Below, piece by piece: positions 11,278-19,648 of a stretch of DNA of 34,338 bases. The position numbers and the translations under genes are program-made. This stretch comes from Lentzea indica. Its GTDB lineage: Bacteria > Actinomycetota > Actinomycetes > Mycobacteriales > Pseudonocardiaceae. Below the pieces are notes generated by a model. That model was not told the DNA's origin. It ran no database searches and saw nothing but the letters and a program-made list of their open reading frames with translations. The stretch covers positions 1 through 34,338 of the forward strand of contig NZ_VSRL01000077.1 in the NCBI RefSeq assembly GCF_012184385.1, given 5' to 3'. The first letter of the stretch is position 1. Each line of letters opens with the position of its first letter.

Positions 11278-11289
11278 ACCATCGGGTTC

Positions 11290-11342
11290 ACGGGGGCGTG
11301 GCGGACTCGCCGGGAATGCTTCCCCGGTCTGCCACGCCCCGT
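11290..11342 (-). terminator. Hairpin terminator downstream of yceI
   Basis: ACGGGGGCGTGGCGGAC (11290-11306) pairs with GTCTGCCACGCCCCGT (11327-11342), with one bulge and one mismatch. An inner CCGGG/CCCGG stem extends it. It lies 8 nt after the YceI stop on the minus strand and before the DevR-like gene, isolating the two. Confidence 0.6.
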
Positions 11343-11350
11343 GCCCGTCG

Positions 11351-11908
11351 TCAGGCCTGCTTGATCGCCGAGATCTCGAACTCGAGAACGACCTTCTCGC
11401 TCACCAGGACGCCGCCGGTCTCCAGCGCGGCGTTCCAGGTCACGCCGTAGTCCTTGCGGTTGATGGTGTGCGAGCCCTCGAAGCCCACGCGGGTGTTGCC
11501 GAACGGGTCGACGGCCACGCCCTCGAAGGCGAACGGGATGGAGATGCTCTTGGTGACGTCCTTGATGGTCAGGTCACCGGTGATCTCGAAGTTGTCCTCG
11601 TCGATCTGCTTCGCGGAGGTGGAGACGAACTTGATCTCCGGGTAGGTCTCGACGTCGAGGAAGTCGTTGGTGGTCAGGTGACCGTCGCGCTGCGCGTTGC
11701 GCGTGTCGATGCTCGCGACCTTCAGAGTCACCTCGGCGGTGGTGTTCTCCGGCTTGTCACCGTCGATGGAGATCTTGCCGTCGAACTCGTTGAACGCGCC
11801 ACGAACCTTGGTGACCATCGCGTGGCGTGCGACGAAGCCGATGCGGGAGTGCGAGCCGTCGATGACGTAGTCGCCGGTCAGTTCGGAGAGGTTGGTGGCC
11901 GTGGTCAT
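11351..11908 (-). CDS. YceI family protein
   Basis: A 185-residue YceI-family protein, a lipocalin-like beta barrel known in other members to bind isoprenoid or fatty-amide ligands. Family features are [20 protein letters not shown] near the N-terminus, the [19 protein letters not shown] block, and [18 protein letters not shown], ending with [19 protein letters not shown]. No signal peptide is seen, so it is probably cytoplasmic, unlike E. coli YceI. The start is ATG 11908, with an AAGGAC ribosome-binding site upstream. It is divergent from a MarR-type regulator with a large dyad between them, so repression by MarR is likely. An isoprenoid ligand would be of interest given the terpene operon downstream, but nothing here proves it. 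Confidence 0.9.
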   Translation of the reverse strand: MTTATNLSELTGDYVIDGSHSRIGFVARHAMVTKVRGAFNEFDGKISIDGDKPENTTAEVTLKVASIDTRNAQRDGHLTTNDFLDVETYPEIKFVSTSAKQIDEDNFEITGDLTIKDVTKSISIPFAFEGVAVDPFGNTRVGFEGSHTINRKDYGVTWNAALETGGVLVSEKVVLEFEISAIKQA

Positions 11909-11937
11909 GGTGGTGTGTCCTTCGGTTGCTCGATTTG

Positions 11938-11982
11938 GTTGAAGTGTCATCCACCCTGCCCGAACGTGGATGATGTGTCAAC
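11938..11982. promoter_or_regulatory. Large dyad operator between yceI and marR
   Basis: Left arm 11938-11954 (GTTGAAGTGTCATCCAC) and right arm 11966-11982 (GTGGATGATGTGTCAAC) are inverted copies with four central mismatches, separated by 11 nt. The right arm contains a minus-strand TTGACA (-35-like, toward yceI). TATGCT (11991-11996), 6 nt before the marR GTG, could be a -10 for a leaderless marR transcript. The layout fits an autoregulated MarR operator. Confidence 0.6.
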
Positions 11983-12002
11983 TATTCCCGTATGCTGAGC
12001 TG

Positions 12003-12536
12003 GTGACGAGATGGCTGGAAGCTGAGCAGCAGCGGGCGTGGCGTGCGTACGTCCGCATGCAGGGGGAGCTCAATGCGCACTTGAGCAGGCGAATGTCGGT
12101 CGACTCGGAGATCTCGATGGCCGACTTCGCCGTGCTGGTGCAGCTCACCGACTCCGCGGACGCACGCGTGCGTGTGCTGGAGCTCGCACGGCTGTTGCAC
12201 TGGGAGAAGAGTCGCATCTCACATCACGTGGCACGGATGGAGAAGCGCGGCCTGGTGCGCAGGGAAGACTGCGGCAGCGACGGGCGCGGGTCGTTCGTCG
12301 TGCTCACCGGCCTGGGCCGGTCAGCGATCGAGGAGGCCGCGCCTTCTCACGCCGAGACCGTGCGCACGCTGGTGTTCGACCAGCTCACCGACGACGAGGT
12401 CGAGGCGTTGCGGGAGATCTCGGAAAAGATCTTCACGCGCCTAACGACAGGAGAATGTGCGGCGGTAGTCGCTCGGTGCGATGCCGACGACCCGATGGAA
12501 GTGGTGCCGGAGGAGAGCGGCTGTCCCGAAGCCTGA
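12003..12536 (+). CDS. MarR family transcriptional regulator
   Basis: A 177-residue winged-helix regulator. Dimer helices come first (WLEAEQQRAWRAYVRMQGEL), then the wHTH: VLELARLLHWEKSRISHHVARMEKRGLV, followed by the wing REDCGSDGRGSFVVLT. A C-terminal helix (DDEVEALREISEKIFTRL) completes the fold at about residue 147. The remaining ~30 residues are an extra tail that runs antisense into the 3' end of the GlxA-type gene (96-nt overlap). The start is GTG 12003, possibly leaderless. It is divergent from yceI and the likely ligand-responsive repressor of that gene and itself. Confidence 0.88.
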   Translation: MTRWLEAEQQRAWRAYVRMQGELNAHLSRRMSVDSEISMADFAVLVQLTDSADARVRVLELARLLHWEKSRISHHVARMEKRGLVRREDCGSDGRGSFVVLTGLGRSAIEEAAPSHAETVRTLVFDQLTDDEVEALREISEKIFTRLTTGECAAVVARCDADDPMEVVPEESGCPEA

Positions 12537-13385
12537 CCTCGCGGCGACGGCGTCGACGTCCAGGTCGGTCTCTTCGAGCAGCCTGCGCGCGTGAAGCACC
12601 CGCTGGAGCGACAGCCACTTGTTCGGGGTGGTGCCGGTCTCCGCGACGAACCTGCGCGCGAACGTCCGCTCGGACATGACGGCGAGCTTCGCCATCGACG
12701 CCACCGTGTGGTTGTCCGCGATCGTGTCGAGCACCTGTTCCAGCACCGGTTCGAGGCTGTCCGAGCTGCACTCGGGGATCGGGAGCTCCACGAACTGCCG
12801 CTGACCGCCGTCGCGCTGCGGTGCCACGACCATCCTGCGCGCGATGATGTTGGCGACCTTGGTGCCGAGCTCCCTGCGGACCAGGTGCAGGCAGGCGTCG
12901 ATGCCCGCGGCCGTGCCGGCGCTGGTGATGATGTTGCCGTCGTCCACGAACAGCACGTCCGGGTCGATCTGGGCTTTCGGGAAGCGTTCCTTCAACTGCC
13001 GCACCTCGCGCCAGTGCGTGGTGCAGTGCCGGTCGTCGAGCAGCCCTGCCGCGCCGAGGATGAACGCCCCGCTGCACACGCTGAGCAGCGTCGCCTCGGT
13101 CTCCTGCAACGCCCTGACCAGCTTCTCCGGGTAGTGGTCGCGGACGCGCGCGGCGGGAAGTGCGACGAGGTCGACGCTCTGCAGCGCGTCGAACCCGTGT
13201 TCCGGCGTGATGGAGACCCCGCGGATGCTCGTGGGCACCGGTTCGTTCGGGAGCTCACCGCACACGCGGAAGTCGACCAGCGGCACGCCCTCCTCGGTCC
13301 GGTCGACGCCGAACACCTCGCAGAGCAGGCCGAACTCGAACGGCGCGACGCCGTCGATGAGGGGAACCGCCACCGATCGCAGCAT
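12441..13385 (-). CDS. GlxA/AdpA-type regulator (DJ-1/PfpI + AraC HTH)
   Basis: A 314-residue regulator. Residues ~1-175 form a DJ-1/PfpI (class I glutamine amidotransferase-like) domain. It has VAVPLIDGVAPFEFGLLCEV at the start and SVCSGAFILGAAGLLDDRHC with the nucleophile-elbow Cys, followed by the TTHWREV stretch typical of GlxA. Residues ~210-314 carry an AraC-type double HTH (MAKLAVMSERTFARRF and VDAVAARSGFGTAALLRHHF, ending RRTFSCR). The family includes AdpA, and the PfpI part is usually a ligand/dimer module rather than a protease. The start is ATG 13385, with TAATAT 6 nt upstream, suggesting a leaderless mRNA. It converges with and overlaps marR by 96 nt. Target unknown. Confidence 0.9.
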   Translation of the reverse strand: MLRSVAVPLIDGVAPFEFGLLCEVFGVDRTEEGVPLVDFRVCGELPNEPVPTSIRGVSITPEHGFDALQSVDLVALPAARVRDHYPEKLVRALQETEATLLSVCSGAFILGAAGLLDDRHCTTHWREVRQLKERFPKAQIDPDVLFVDDGNIITSAGTAAGIDACLHLVRRELGTKVANIIARRMVVAPQRDGGQRQFVELPIPECSSDSLEPVLEQVLDTIADNHTVASMAKLAVMSERTFARRFVAETGTTPNKWLSLQRVLHARRLLEETDLDVDAVAARSGFGTAALLRHHFHRVVGIAPSDYRRTFSCR

Positions 13386-13433
13386 GGCAGGATATTAGCG
13401 CACCACGTCAGATCCGCCACTGTTGGCAGGATC
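13385..13433. promoter_or_regulatory. Direct repeats resembling AdpA sites at the GlxA-type gene promoter
   Basis: TGGCAGGATA (13385-13394) and TGGCAGGATC (13424-13433) are direct repeats 39 bp apart. They match the AdpA consensus TGGCSNGWWY except for one or two positions. The first overlaps the start and -10 of the GlxA-type gene, which suits autoregulation. CAGATCC/GGATCTG (13409-13415 / 13429-13435) add a dyad. Confidence 0.35.
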
Positions 13434-13456
13434 TGGTAGGTCGCAAACTTAGTGCC

Positions 13457-13606
13457 ATGACTCTTGCAGCGATCGTCCTAGTCCTGGCAGGTATCTCCGT
13501 CTGGCTCGACCGGCACCGCGACCGCAACGCCGGTCTCGCAGGCTCGTCCGATGTCGCGGACCGCGACCGCGTCCGAGTGCGCGACGAGCTCCGGTACCTC
13601 ACCTGA
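13457..13606 (+). CDS. Small single-pass membrane protein (49 aa), putative
   Basis: An ATG-started frame of 49 codons: one hydrophobic segment (LAAIVLVLAGISVWL) followed by a highly charged tail rich in Asp/Arg (DRHRDRN, DRDRVRVRDELRYLT). The topology and codon bias (third-position G/C) look like the small actinobacterial membrane proteins often missed in annotation. It fits exactly between the GlxA-type promoter and the citrate synthase stop, with 1 nt separating the two stops. No homologue is recognised and no clear Shine-Dalgarno is present, so it may be chance. Confidence 0.45.
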   Translation: MTLAAIVLVLAGISVWLDRHRDRNAGLAGSSDVADRDRVRVRDELRYLT

Positions 13607-13607
13607 T

Positions 13608-14723
13608 TCAGTGTTTGATCATTTTGGGAACCGGCCCTGTGTAGCGGGCGACCGGGCGGATGATCTTCGTGTCCTCGGACTGTTCGAGCGCGTTGGCACA
13701 CCACCCGATCACCCGGCTGCACGCGAACGTCGGCGTGAACATCTCTCGCGGGATGCCGCACAGCTCCATCACCACGCCGGCGTAGAACTCCACGTTCGCG
13801 TACAGCTGCCGGCCGGGCTTCAGCTCGGCCAGCAGCTCGGTGACCCTCCGTTCCACGGTGACCGCGAAGTCGGTCAGCGGGTTCGGCCGTTCCTGCGCGA
13901 TCCCCTTGAGCAGGCGCGCTCGCGGGTCCTCGGTCTTGTAGACGGCGTGACCGAAGCCCATGATCCGCTCGCCCTGCTGGATGCGTTCCCTGACCCAGCC
14001 GTCGATGTTGTCCGGCGTCCCGATCAGGTCCAGGGCTTCCAGTGCCCGGTCCGGCGCGCCGCCGTGCAGTGGCCCGGAGAACGTCCCGATCGCCGCCGTC
14101 ACCGCCGACACGACGTCGGCGCCCGCACTGGCCACGACGCGCGCGGTGAACGTCGACGCGTTGAACCCGTGGTCGATCGTGGCGATCAGGTATTGCTCGA
14201 CCGCACGGCTCGTCCATGTTGACGGCTCCAGTCCAGTCAACATGTACAACCAGTTCGCCGACGTTGACAAATCAACCCTGGGGTTGACGGGATCAAGTCC
14301 GAGCTTGAGCCGATGCAGTGCCGCCAGGATCGTCGGCGTCATCGCGCTGACCCTGAGCGCGTCCGCCTTCCTGCTGCTCATCGGCGCGTCCCACATCGGC
14401 CGGGACGGCAGCATCGACAGCGCGGTCCTGAGCCCGGCCAGCGCCGTGCACCCCGACCGCGCGATCGCGGGCAGCACGTCGCTGATGGTCGCCGGTAGCT
14501 GCCTCAGCGCCGCGGTCTGCTCGGTGAAGAGCGTGGCTTCGCCGCGACTCGGCAGCCGGCCCTCGACGAACAGGAACCACACGTCCTCGAACGACCGCGT
14601 CCTGGCCAGCTCGATCGCGTCGTGCTCGCGGTAGTGGTAGTAGCCCGCGGCACCGTTCACGTCCCCGATCAGGGTCGTGGTGACGACGACGTCTTTAAGC
14701 CCTTTGGGTGCATCAATCAACAT
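13608..14723 (-). CDS. Citrate synthase (actinobacterial citrate synthase 2 type)
   Basis: A 371-residue citrate/2-methylcitrate synthase that condenses acetyl-CoA (or propionyl-CoA) with oxaloacetate. Conserved parts: GYYHYREHDAIELA, the TIDHGFNAST helix, GPLHGGAPDRALE with the catalytic His, and MGFGHAVYKTEDPRA with the second active-site His. The usual catalytic Asp motif (NVDFY) reads NVEFYAG, with Glu; as I recall this occurs in the CitA-like subgroup, so it need not mean loss of activity. The ATG at 14723 is used; the TTG two codons earlier lies in the operator. It is divergent from a second citrate synthase carrying an HTH domain, with shared repeated motifs, one set inside this gene (14215-14288). 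Confidence 0.93.
   Translation of the reverse strand: MLIDAPKGLKDVVVTTTLIGDVNGAAGYYHYREHDAIELARTRSFEDVWFLFVEGRLPSRGEATLFTEQTAALRQLPATISDVLPAIARSGCTALAGLRTALSMLPSRPMWDAPMSSRKADALRVSAMTPTILAALHRLKLGLDPVNPRVDLSTSANWLYMLTGLEPSTWTSRAVEQYLIATIDHGFNASTFTARVVASAGADVVSAVTAAIGTFSGPLHGGAPDRALEALDLIGTPDNIDGWVRERIQQGERIMGFGHAVYKTEDPRARLLKGIAQERPNPLTDFAVTVERRVTELLAELKPGRQLYANVEFYAGVVMELCGIPREMFTPTFACSRVIGWCANALEQSEDTKIIRPVARYTGPVPKMIKH
14215..14288. promoter_or_regulatory. Intragenic cluster of GTTGAC/GTCAAC motifs
   Basis: Inside the citrate synthase gene, CATGTTGAC (14215-14223) and GTCAACATG (14236-14244) form a perfect 9-bp dyad. They are followed by GTTGAC (14263-14268), ATCAAC (14271-14276) and GTTGAC (14283-14288). 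The same motif recurs at the divergent promoter ~500 bp away. This is a candidate auxiliary operator. Confidence 0.45.
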
Positions 14724-14782
14724 GTACAAGAGGCTCCGTCAACATGTCTTGTACAGTCAACGTTGATGGAATCAATGTTGAC
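14716..14782. promoter_or_regulatory. Divergent operator region between two citrate synthases
   Basis: The short gap and gene starts hold a perfect dyad TGTACAAGA (14723-14731) / TCTTGTACA (14747-14755). A palindrome TCAACGTTGA (14757-14766) overlaps the ATG of the HTH-citrate synthase. There are further (A/G)TCAAC or GTTGA(C/T) copies at 14716-14721, 14738-14743 and 14777-14782. The density of inverted motifs suggests binding by the HTH-bearing citrate synthase or a GntR/MerR-like factor. Confidence 0.55.
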
Positions 14783-15887
14783 GACGAATCAAGCTGCCCG
14801 TCGCCTGGGCGTGAAACCGGCGACGGTGTACGCGTACGTCAGCCGCGGTCTTCTGACCAGCAAAAAGGTCAACCGCCAAAGCATGTTCGACGTCGCCGAG
14901 GTAGAGGTCCTGGCGCAGCGCACTGGTGCGCGCGGAGCAGTGGCCGCTGTGACCGATCGCATCCGCACCCGCATCTCCCTGCTGGAGAACGACCGCCTCT
15001 ACTACCGCGGCCGCTCCGTCCCCGAGCTCTCCAGCACCAGGCGCTTCGAAGACGTGGCCCACTGGCTGTGGACCGGGATCGACTCGACGGGCCTGCAGTT
15101 CCCCGAGGGCCAGGAGATCTGGATGGCCCTCCCCGAGAGCGCGACCCTGACGGATCGCATCCGCGTGGCCGTGGCGCTGGCCGGCGCCGGCGACCCTCTC
15201 CGCTTCGACCTGGACCGCGCCGTCACCACGGCCAAGTCCCTGATCGCGGACGTCGTCGAGTCACTGCGCCTGGTCGGGAAACCTCAGGGCACCGACATCG
15301 CCGACCGCCTGTGGGCCCGCCTTTCGCCGCTGCCTCCTGTCCCGGATCTGCTGAACGCGGCCCTGATCCTGCTGGCCGACCACGACCTCGCCATCTCGAC
15401 GATGGCCGCCCGTGTGGCCGCCTCGGCCCACTCGCACCCGTATGCCGTGGTGTCGGCAGGCCTGGGTGCCATGGAGGGGCAGAAGCACGGCACGGCCACG
15501 ACCATCGCGTACCGGTTCCTGCTACAGGCCGAGGCCGATCCGATGGGTGCCGTCGCCGAGCATCTGCGGTCCGGCCAGCCGATCCCCGGCTTCGGTCACC
15601 GCGTGTACGAGGCTCGCGATCCGCGTGCCGACCACCTGCTGGCGTTGCTTCGCGGCCACGGCGATCTGGTGGCGGACAAGGTGATCGCCACCCAGTCGCA
15701 GACGTTCCCGAACATCGACCTGGCGCTGGCGCAGCTCGGGCTGATGTTCAAGATGGCGCCGGACGCCGGCGAGGCCATCTTCGCGATCGCCAGGATCGTG
15801 GGGTGGATCGCGCACGCGATGGAGGAGTACACGGAGCCCGGTCTGCGGTTCCGGACCCTCGGTCTCTACACGGGTGACCGCCCGTAA
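14766..15887 (+). CDS. Citrate synthase with N-terminal helix-turn-helix
   Basis: A 373-residue protein. The first ~50 residues are a MerR/excisionase-like HTH (TTNQAARRLGVKPATVYAYV, then SRGLLTSKK). From about residue 65 follows a citrate synthase fold: ALILLADHDLAIST, GAMEGQKHGTAT with the catalytic His, PGFGHRVYEARDPRADHLL with the second His, and FPNIDLALAQ with the Asp. All three catalytic positions are thus present, so it could be both enzyme and DNA-binding sensor of acyl-CoA/oxaloacetate. ATG 14766 or 14775 are both possible; the first overlaps a palindromic operator. It is divergent from a plain citrate synthase, which it may regulate. The dual role is inference. Confidence 0.88.
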   Translation: MESMLTTNQAARRLGVKPATVYAYVSRGLLTSKKVNRQSMFDVAEVEVLAQRTGARGAVAAVTDRIRTRISLLENDRLYYRGRSVPELSSTRRFEDVAHWLWTGIDSTGLQFPEGQEIWMALPESATLTDRIRVAVALAGAGDPLRFDLDRAVTTAKSLIADVVESLRLVGKPQGTDIADRLWARLSPLPPVPDLLNAALILLADHDLAISTMAARVAASAHSHPYAVVSAGLGAMEGQKHGTATTIAYRFLLQAEADPMGAVAEHLRSGQPIPGFGHRVYEARDPRADHLLALLRGHGDLVADKVIATQSQTFPNIDLALAQLGLMFKMAPDAGEAIFAIARIVGWIAHAMEEYTEPGLRFRTLGLYTGDRP

Positions 15888-15926
15888 CTGGCCTGAGCCT
15901 GGCGTTCCAGGGTCGGGAAGCGGACC

Positions 15927-17033
15927 ATGGAACGCGTGAGATTGTCCGCTGTGGACAACCTGAAGGTGATCCTGGTGGCGTGGGTCATCGGCGGCCACGC
16001 GCTGCTGGGCTACGCCGCCATCGGCGGCTGGCCGTACGACGAGGTCAACGAGGTCACGTTCCACCCCGGCGTGGAGACGGCGCTGGCGGCGTTGATCGGG
16101 CCGTCAGGGTTGTTCTTCATGGGCACCTTCTACTTCATGGCCGGGATCTTCACTCCCAGCTCCATCGAACGCAAAGGCCGGCAACGCTTCATCGCCGAAC
16201 GCCTTGTCAGGCTCGGCGTGCCGTGGGTGGTCAGCGCCGTCCTCATCTGGCCCACGTTCGTGTGGATCGCCTACAACGGCGCCGGAAAACAGGTCTCGTG
16301 GTGGCACGCGTTCACGCACAGGCATCCGTTTCTGGACAGCGGATCGCTGTGGTTCGTCGGCGCCCTGCTGATCTTCTCGATCGCCGTGACGCTCGGGCCG
16401 CCGATCAAGGAGCGCGTCATCACGACGAGGCACGTCGTGGGCATGACGATGGTCGTGGCCGGCACGACGTTCCTGACCCGGCTGGTCTTCCCCGCCAGGA
16501 GCGGGCAGATCGGCGACCTGCACTTGTGGTGGTGGCCGCAGTGCGTCGGCATGTTCCTGCTCGGCGCGATCGGCGGCCGCAAGCTCGCGGAACGGGTGCC
16601 GGACGAGATCTACAAGATGACCCGCAACGTTGTCATCGCCACGATCGCAGTCCTTCCCATCGCCGCCGCGTTCCTGGGCGTGCTGGACCTGGCCCGGAAC
16701 GCGGAACCGTTCCTCGGTGGGTGGAGGTGGCAAGCGTTCGCGCTCGCCCTCATCGAGGGAATCCTCGTGGTGGCGGGGAGTCTGTGGCTCATCGGCCTTG
16801 CGCAACGCAGGCTGACCGGCCAAGGCCCCTTCGCCGAAGGGCTGGCGCGGTCCGCCTACGTCGCGTTCATCGTGCAGGGGCCGATCCTGCTCAGCTTCGC
16901 GACCGCCATGCGACCGCTGGAGCTGCCTGCCGAGGTGAAAGCACCGCTGGTCGGTGCCGGGGCGATCGCGTTGTCGTTCGCGATCGGCTGGTACGTCACT
17001 TCACGCCGAGGCGCTTCAGCACGCTCGTCGTGA
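15927..17033 (+). CDS. Acyltransferase 3 family membrane protein
   Basis: A 368-residue integral membrane protein with about ten hydrophobic segments. It opens with [20 protein letters not shown], the acyltransferase-3 signature in which the first membrane helix ends in a conserved His, and has [16 protein letters not shown] and the [19 protein letters not shown] loop (here [15 protein letters not shown]). The family moves acyl groups (acetyl, succinyl and others) onto sugars, lipids or antibiotics at the membrane; the acceptor is not predictable here. A GGAAGCGG ribosome-binding site precedes the ATG. Its 3' end overlaps the convergent dxs gene by 38 nt (16996-17033). It may share transcription with the upstream HTH-citrate synthase (39-nt gap). 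Confidence 0.88.
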   Translation: MERVRLSAVDNLKVILVAWVIGGHALLGYAAIGGWPYDEVNEVTFHPGVETALAALIGPSGLFFMGTFYFMAGIFTPSSIERKGRQRFIAERLVRLGVPWVVSAVLIWPTFVWIAYNGAGKQVSWWHAFTHRHPFLDSGSLWFVGALLIFSIAVTLGPPIKERVITTRHVVGMTMVVAGTTFLTRLVFPARSGQIGDLHLWWWPQCVGMFLLGAIGGRKLAERVPDEIYKMTRNVVIATIAVLPIAAAFLGVLDLARNAEPFLGGWRWQAFALALIEGILVVAGSLWLIGLAQRRLTGQGPFAEGLARSAYVAFIVQGPILLSFATAMRPLELPAEVKAPLVGAGAIALSFAIGWYVTSRRGASARSS

Positions 17034-18700
17034 TGCCGGCCGCGTCCAGCCCGTGTGCGCGCAGGATGCGTGCGCGTGAGTCGTGTGGCAGGAAACGCGG
17101 AGGCAGGGCGAACGTTGCGACACAAGTGGAACCACCGGTCAGGGCTTGACCCAGCCGGGCGCCCAAGGCACCTGTCGACGTCGTGTCCTCGACGGCCAGT
17201 ACCAGGCGGTGCTGGCCGCTGTACTTGACGAGGTGCGGATCCAATGGCGCGGTCCAGCGCGGATCGACCACGTTGACCCGCACGTCGTGCGCGGCGAGTT
17301 CCTCCGTCGCGGCCAGGCAAGGGCCGGCGAGAGGGCCGACCGCGATCAGCAGCACCTCGGCGTCCGGGACCTCGCGCAGCACGTCGAAGTGGCTCACTCG
17401 TCTCAGCGCGCGCACATCGGGGCCGACGGAAGCCTTCGGGTAACGCACGACCGTCGGACCGTCGGACACGTCGACGGCCTCGCGCAGCAACGCGGCCAGA
17501 GAAGCCGGATCGCGCGGAGCGGCCAGCCGCAGGCCCGGTACGACGGGCAGAACGGAGGCGTCCCACATGCCGTGGTGCGAGGCGCCGTCCGGGCCGGTCA
17601 CGCCGGCGCGGTCCAGCACGAACGTCACCGGTAGCCGGTGCAGCGCCACGTCCATCAGCAGCTGGTCGAACGCGCGCGACAGGAAGGTCGCGTAGACGGC
17701 GACGACCGGGTGCAACCCGCCCATGGCCATGCCGGCGGCGGACGTCACGGCGTGCTGCTCGGCGATTCCCACGTCGAAGACGCGCGAGGGGAACCGCGAG
17801 GCGAACGGCCGCAGTCCCACCGGCTCCAGCATCGCCGCGGTCAGGCAGACGACGTCCGGACGGTCCGAGCCGATCGCCACGATCTCGTCGGAGAACGCGT
17901 CGGTCCAGGTTCGCCCGCCGGCAGCACCGGACGCACCGACCGCGTGCATGCGATCGGACTCGTCGGTCTCGGCGGCGGCATAACCCTTGCCCTTCACGGT
18001 CTTGCAGTGCACGACGACCGGGCGGCCAGGTTTTCGCTTCCCACAGAGCGTTCTCGACGGCGTGCACGTCGTGCCCGTCGACCTCGCCGATGTAGGCGAG
18101 ACCCAAAGCCTCGAACACGCCCCGAGCCGAGCCGCTGAGCAACGACGCCGCGAACCCGCCCGCGGTGGGGTCGTACGAGCGGCCGTTGTCGTTCAACAAC
18201 ACCACGACGGGCCGGGACGAACCGCCGATGTTGTTCAACGCCTCCCAGCACATCCCACCGGTCAAGGCGCCGTCTCCGGCGATGGCGACCACACGACGAT
18301 CGGTGCCGCTCAGCTCGAACGCCTTGGCCAGACCGTCCGCATAGGACAGTGCGGTCGAGGCGTGCGAGTTCTCGATGACGTCGTGCACGGACTCGGCCGC
18401 GGACGGGTAGCCGGACATTCCGCCCGCCTGCCGCAAGGAATCGAAGTCCGTACAACGTCCGGTCAGCATCTTGTGCACGTACGACTGGTGCCCGGTGTCG
18501 AACAGCACGACATCGACGGGCGAGGTGAAGACCCGGTGCACCGCGATGGTCAGCTCGACGGCGCCCAGGTTCGGCCCGAGGTGCCCGCCGGTCCGGTGCA
18601 CCTTGGAGATCAGGAACGACCGGATCTCGTCAGCCAGCGGACCAAGCGAAGAAGAAGGAAGCGCGCGTACGTCAGCGGGCGAGGCGATGTCAGCCAGCAC
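16996..18700 (-). pseudogene. dxs: 1-deoxy-D-xylulose-5-phosphate synthase, frameshifted
   Basis: DXS joins pyruvate and glyceraldehyde-3-phosphate with TPP to give DXP, the first step of the MEP isoprenoid pathway. The N-terminal part (GTG 18700) has GGHLGPNLG, the TPP site [16 protein letters not shown] and [14 protein letters not shown]. The C-terminal part, in another frame, has [14 protein letters not shown], the catalytic Glu in [14 protein letters not shown] and [17 protein letters not shown]. The frame changes at a run of four T (18031-18034, plus strand). With one base removed the protein reads through as [20 protein letters not shown], the expected sequence, giving about 567 residues. 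So the gene is either newly inactivated or carries a sequence error; recoding is less likely. The GTG overlaps the ispH stop by 11 nt, making it the last gene of the terpene operon. Confidence 0.88.
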
Positions 18701-19631
18701 GGCGCACCGCCAGCGGCAACGTGAAGGAGATCGTCTCGGTCGCCGTCGTGTGCGTCGACACGGAAACCGAACCCAACGCCTCCAAGGCCGCCACGACCTC
18801 GTCCACCAGCTCGGGGGGAGCCGAGGCGCCGGCCGACAACCCGACCGCGGAGACACCCTCCAGCCAGGCCGAGTCGATCTCCGAAGCGTCGTCGATCAGG
18901 TACGCGGGAGTGCCGCCACGAGCGGCGAGCTCGACCATGCGCACCGAGTTCGACGAGTTCTTCGAGCCCACGACCAGAACCAGGTCCGACCGCGCGGCGA
19001 CGTCGCGAATCGCGATCTGCCGGTTCGTGGTCGCGTAGCAGATGTCGTCCGAGCCGGGCCCGCGCAGATCGGGGAACTTCCGCTGAAGCGCCTCGATCAC
19101 CTCGGCCGTCTCGTCCACGGCCAGCGTCGTCTGCGTCAGGTACGAGACCGGCCCGGTGATCTCCAGCGCCTCGACGTCCTCGACGGTCTCGACCAGCACC
19201 ATCTGGTCGGGCGCTTCCCCCAGCGTCCCTTCGACTTCCTCGTGCCCGGCATGACCGATCAGAACAATGGTGTCGCCGCGCTCGGCGAACCGCCGAGCCT
19301 CGGCGTGCACCTTCGTGACCAGAGGACAGGTCGCGTCGAGCACGTCCAACGACCGTTCGACAGCCTCAGCGCGCACAGCGGGGGAGACGCCGTGCGCGGA
19401 GAAGACCGCCGTGGCACCGAAAGGCACCTCGGAGAGCTCCTCCACGAACACGGCGCCACGAGCCTCCAGAGAACGGACGACGTGGACGTTGTGCACGATC
19501 TGCTTGCGCACGTAGATGGGGCCGCCGCGCTGGTCGAGCAGCCGTTCCACGATCTCGATGGCGCGCTCCACCCCGGCGCAGAACGACCGGGGTGAGGCGA
19601 GCAGCACCGAGCGCGGCGGATGTTCCGTCAT
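18690..19631 (-). CDS. ispH: 4-hydroxy-3-methylbut-2-enyl diphosphate reductase (IspH/LytB)
   Basis: A 313-residue 4Fe-4S enzyme for the last MEP step, reducing HMBPP to IPP and DMAPP. The three cluster cysteines are in [25 protein letters not shown] and [11 protein letters not shown]. Substrate-binding His residues are in [11 protein letters not shown] and [11 protein letters not shown], with the SSNS motif in [12 protein letters not shown]. The start is ATG 19631 with GGAAGG upstream. It lies 17 nt after the polyprenyl synthase stop and overlaps dxs by 11 nt, so it is embedded in the terpene operon. It probably is a second, pathway-dedicated copy beside a housekeeping ispH; that is inference. 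Confidence 0.95.
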   Translation of the reverse strand: MTEHPPRSVLLASPRSFCAGVERAIEIVERLLDQRGGPIYVRKQIVHNVHVVRSLEARGAVFVEELSEVPFGATAVFSAHGVSPAVRAEAVERSLDVLDATCPLVTKVHAEARRFAERGDTIVLIGHAGHEEVEGTLGEAPDQMVLVETVEDVEALEITGPVSYLTQTTLAVDETAEVIEALQRKFPDLRGPGSDDICYATTNRQIAIRDVAARSDLVLVVGSKNSSNSVRMVELAARGGTPAYLIDDASEIDSAWLEGVSAVGLSAGASAPPELVDEVVAALEALGSVSVSTHTTATETISFTLPLAVRRAG

Positions 19632-19648
19632 CAAGTGCCTTCCGAAAC

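Noticed and set aside
18020..18045. Programmed ribosomal frameshifting in dxs
   Set aside because: The A4 run is short and no stimulatory hairpin or upstream Shine-Dalgarno-like element was seen, and dxs is not known to need recoding. Mutation or sequencing error is simpler.
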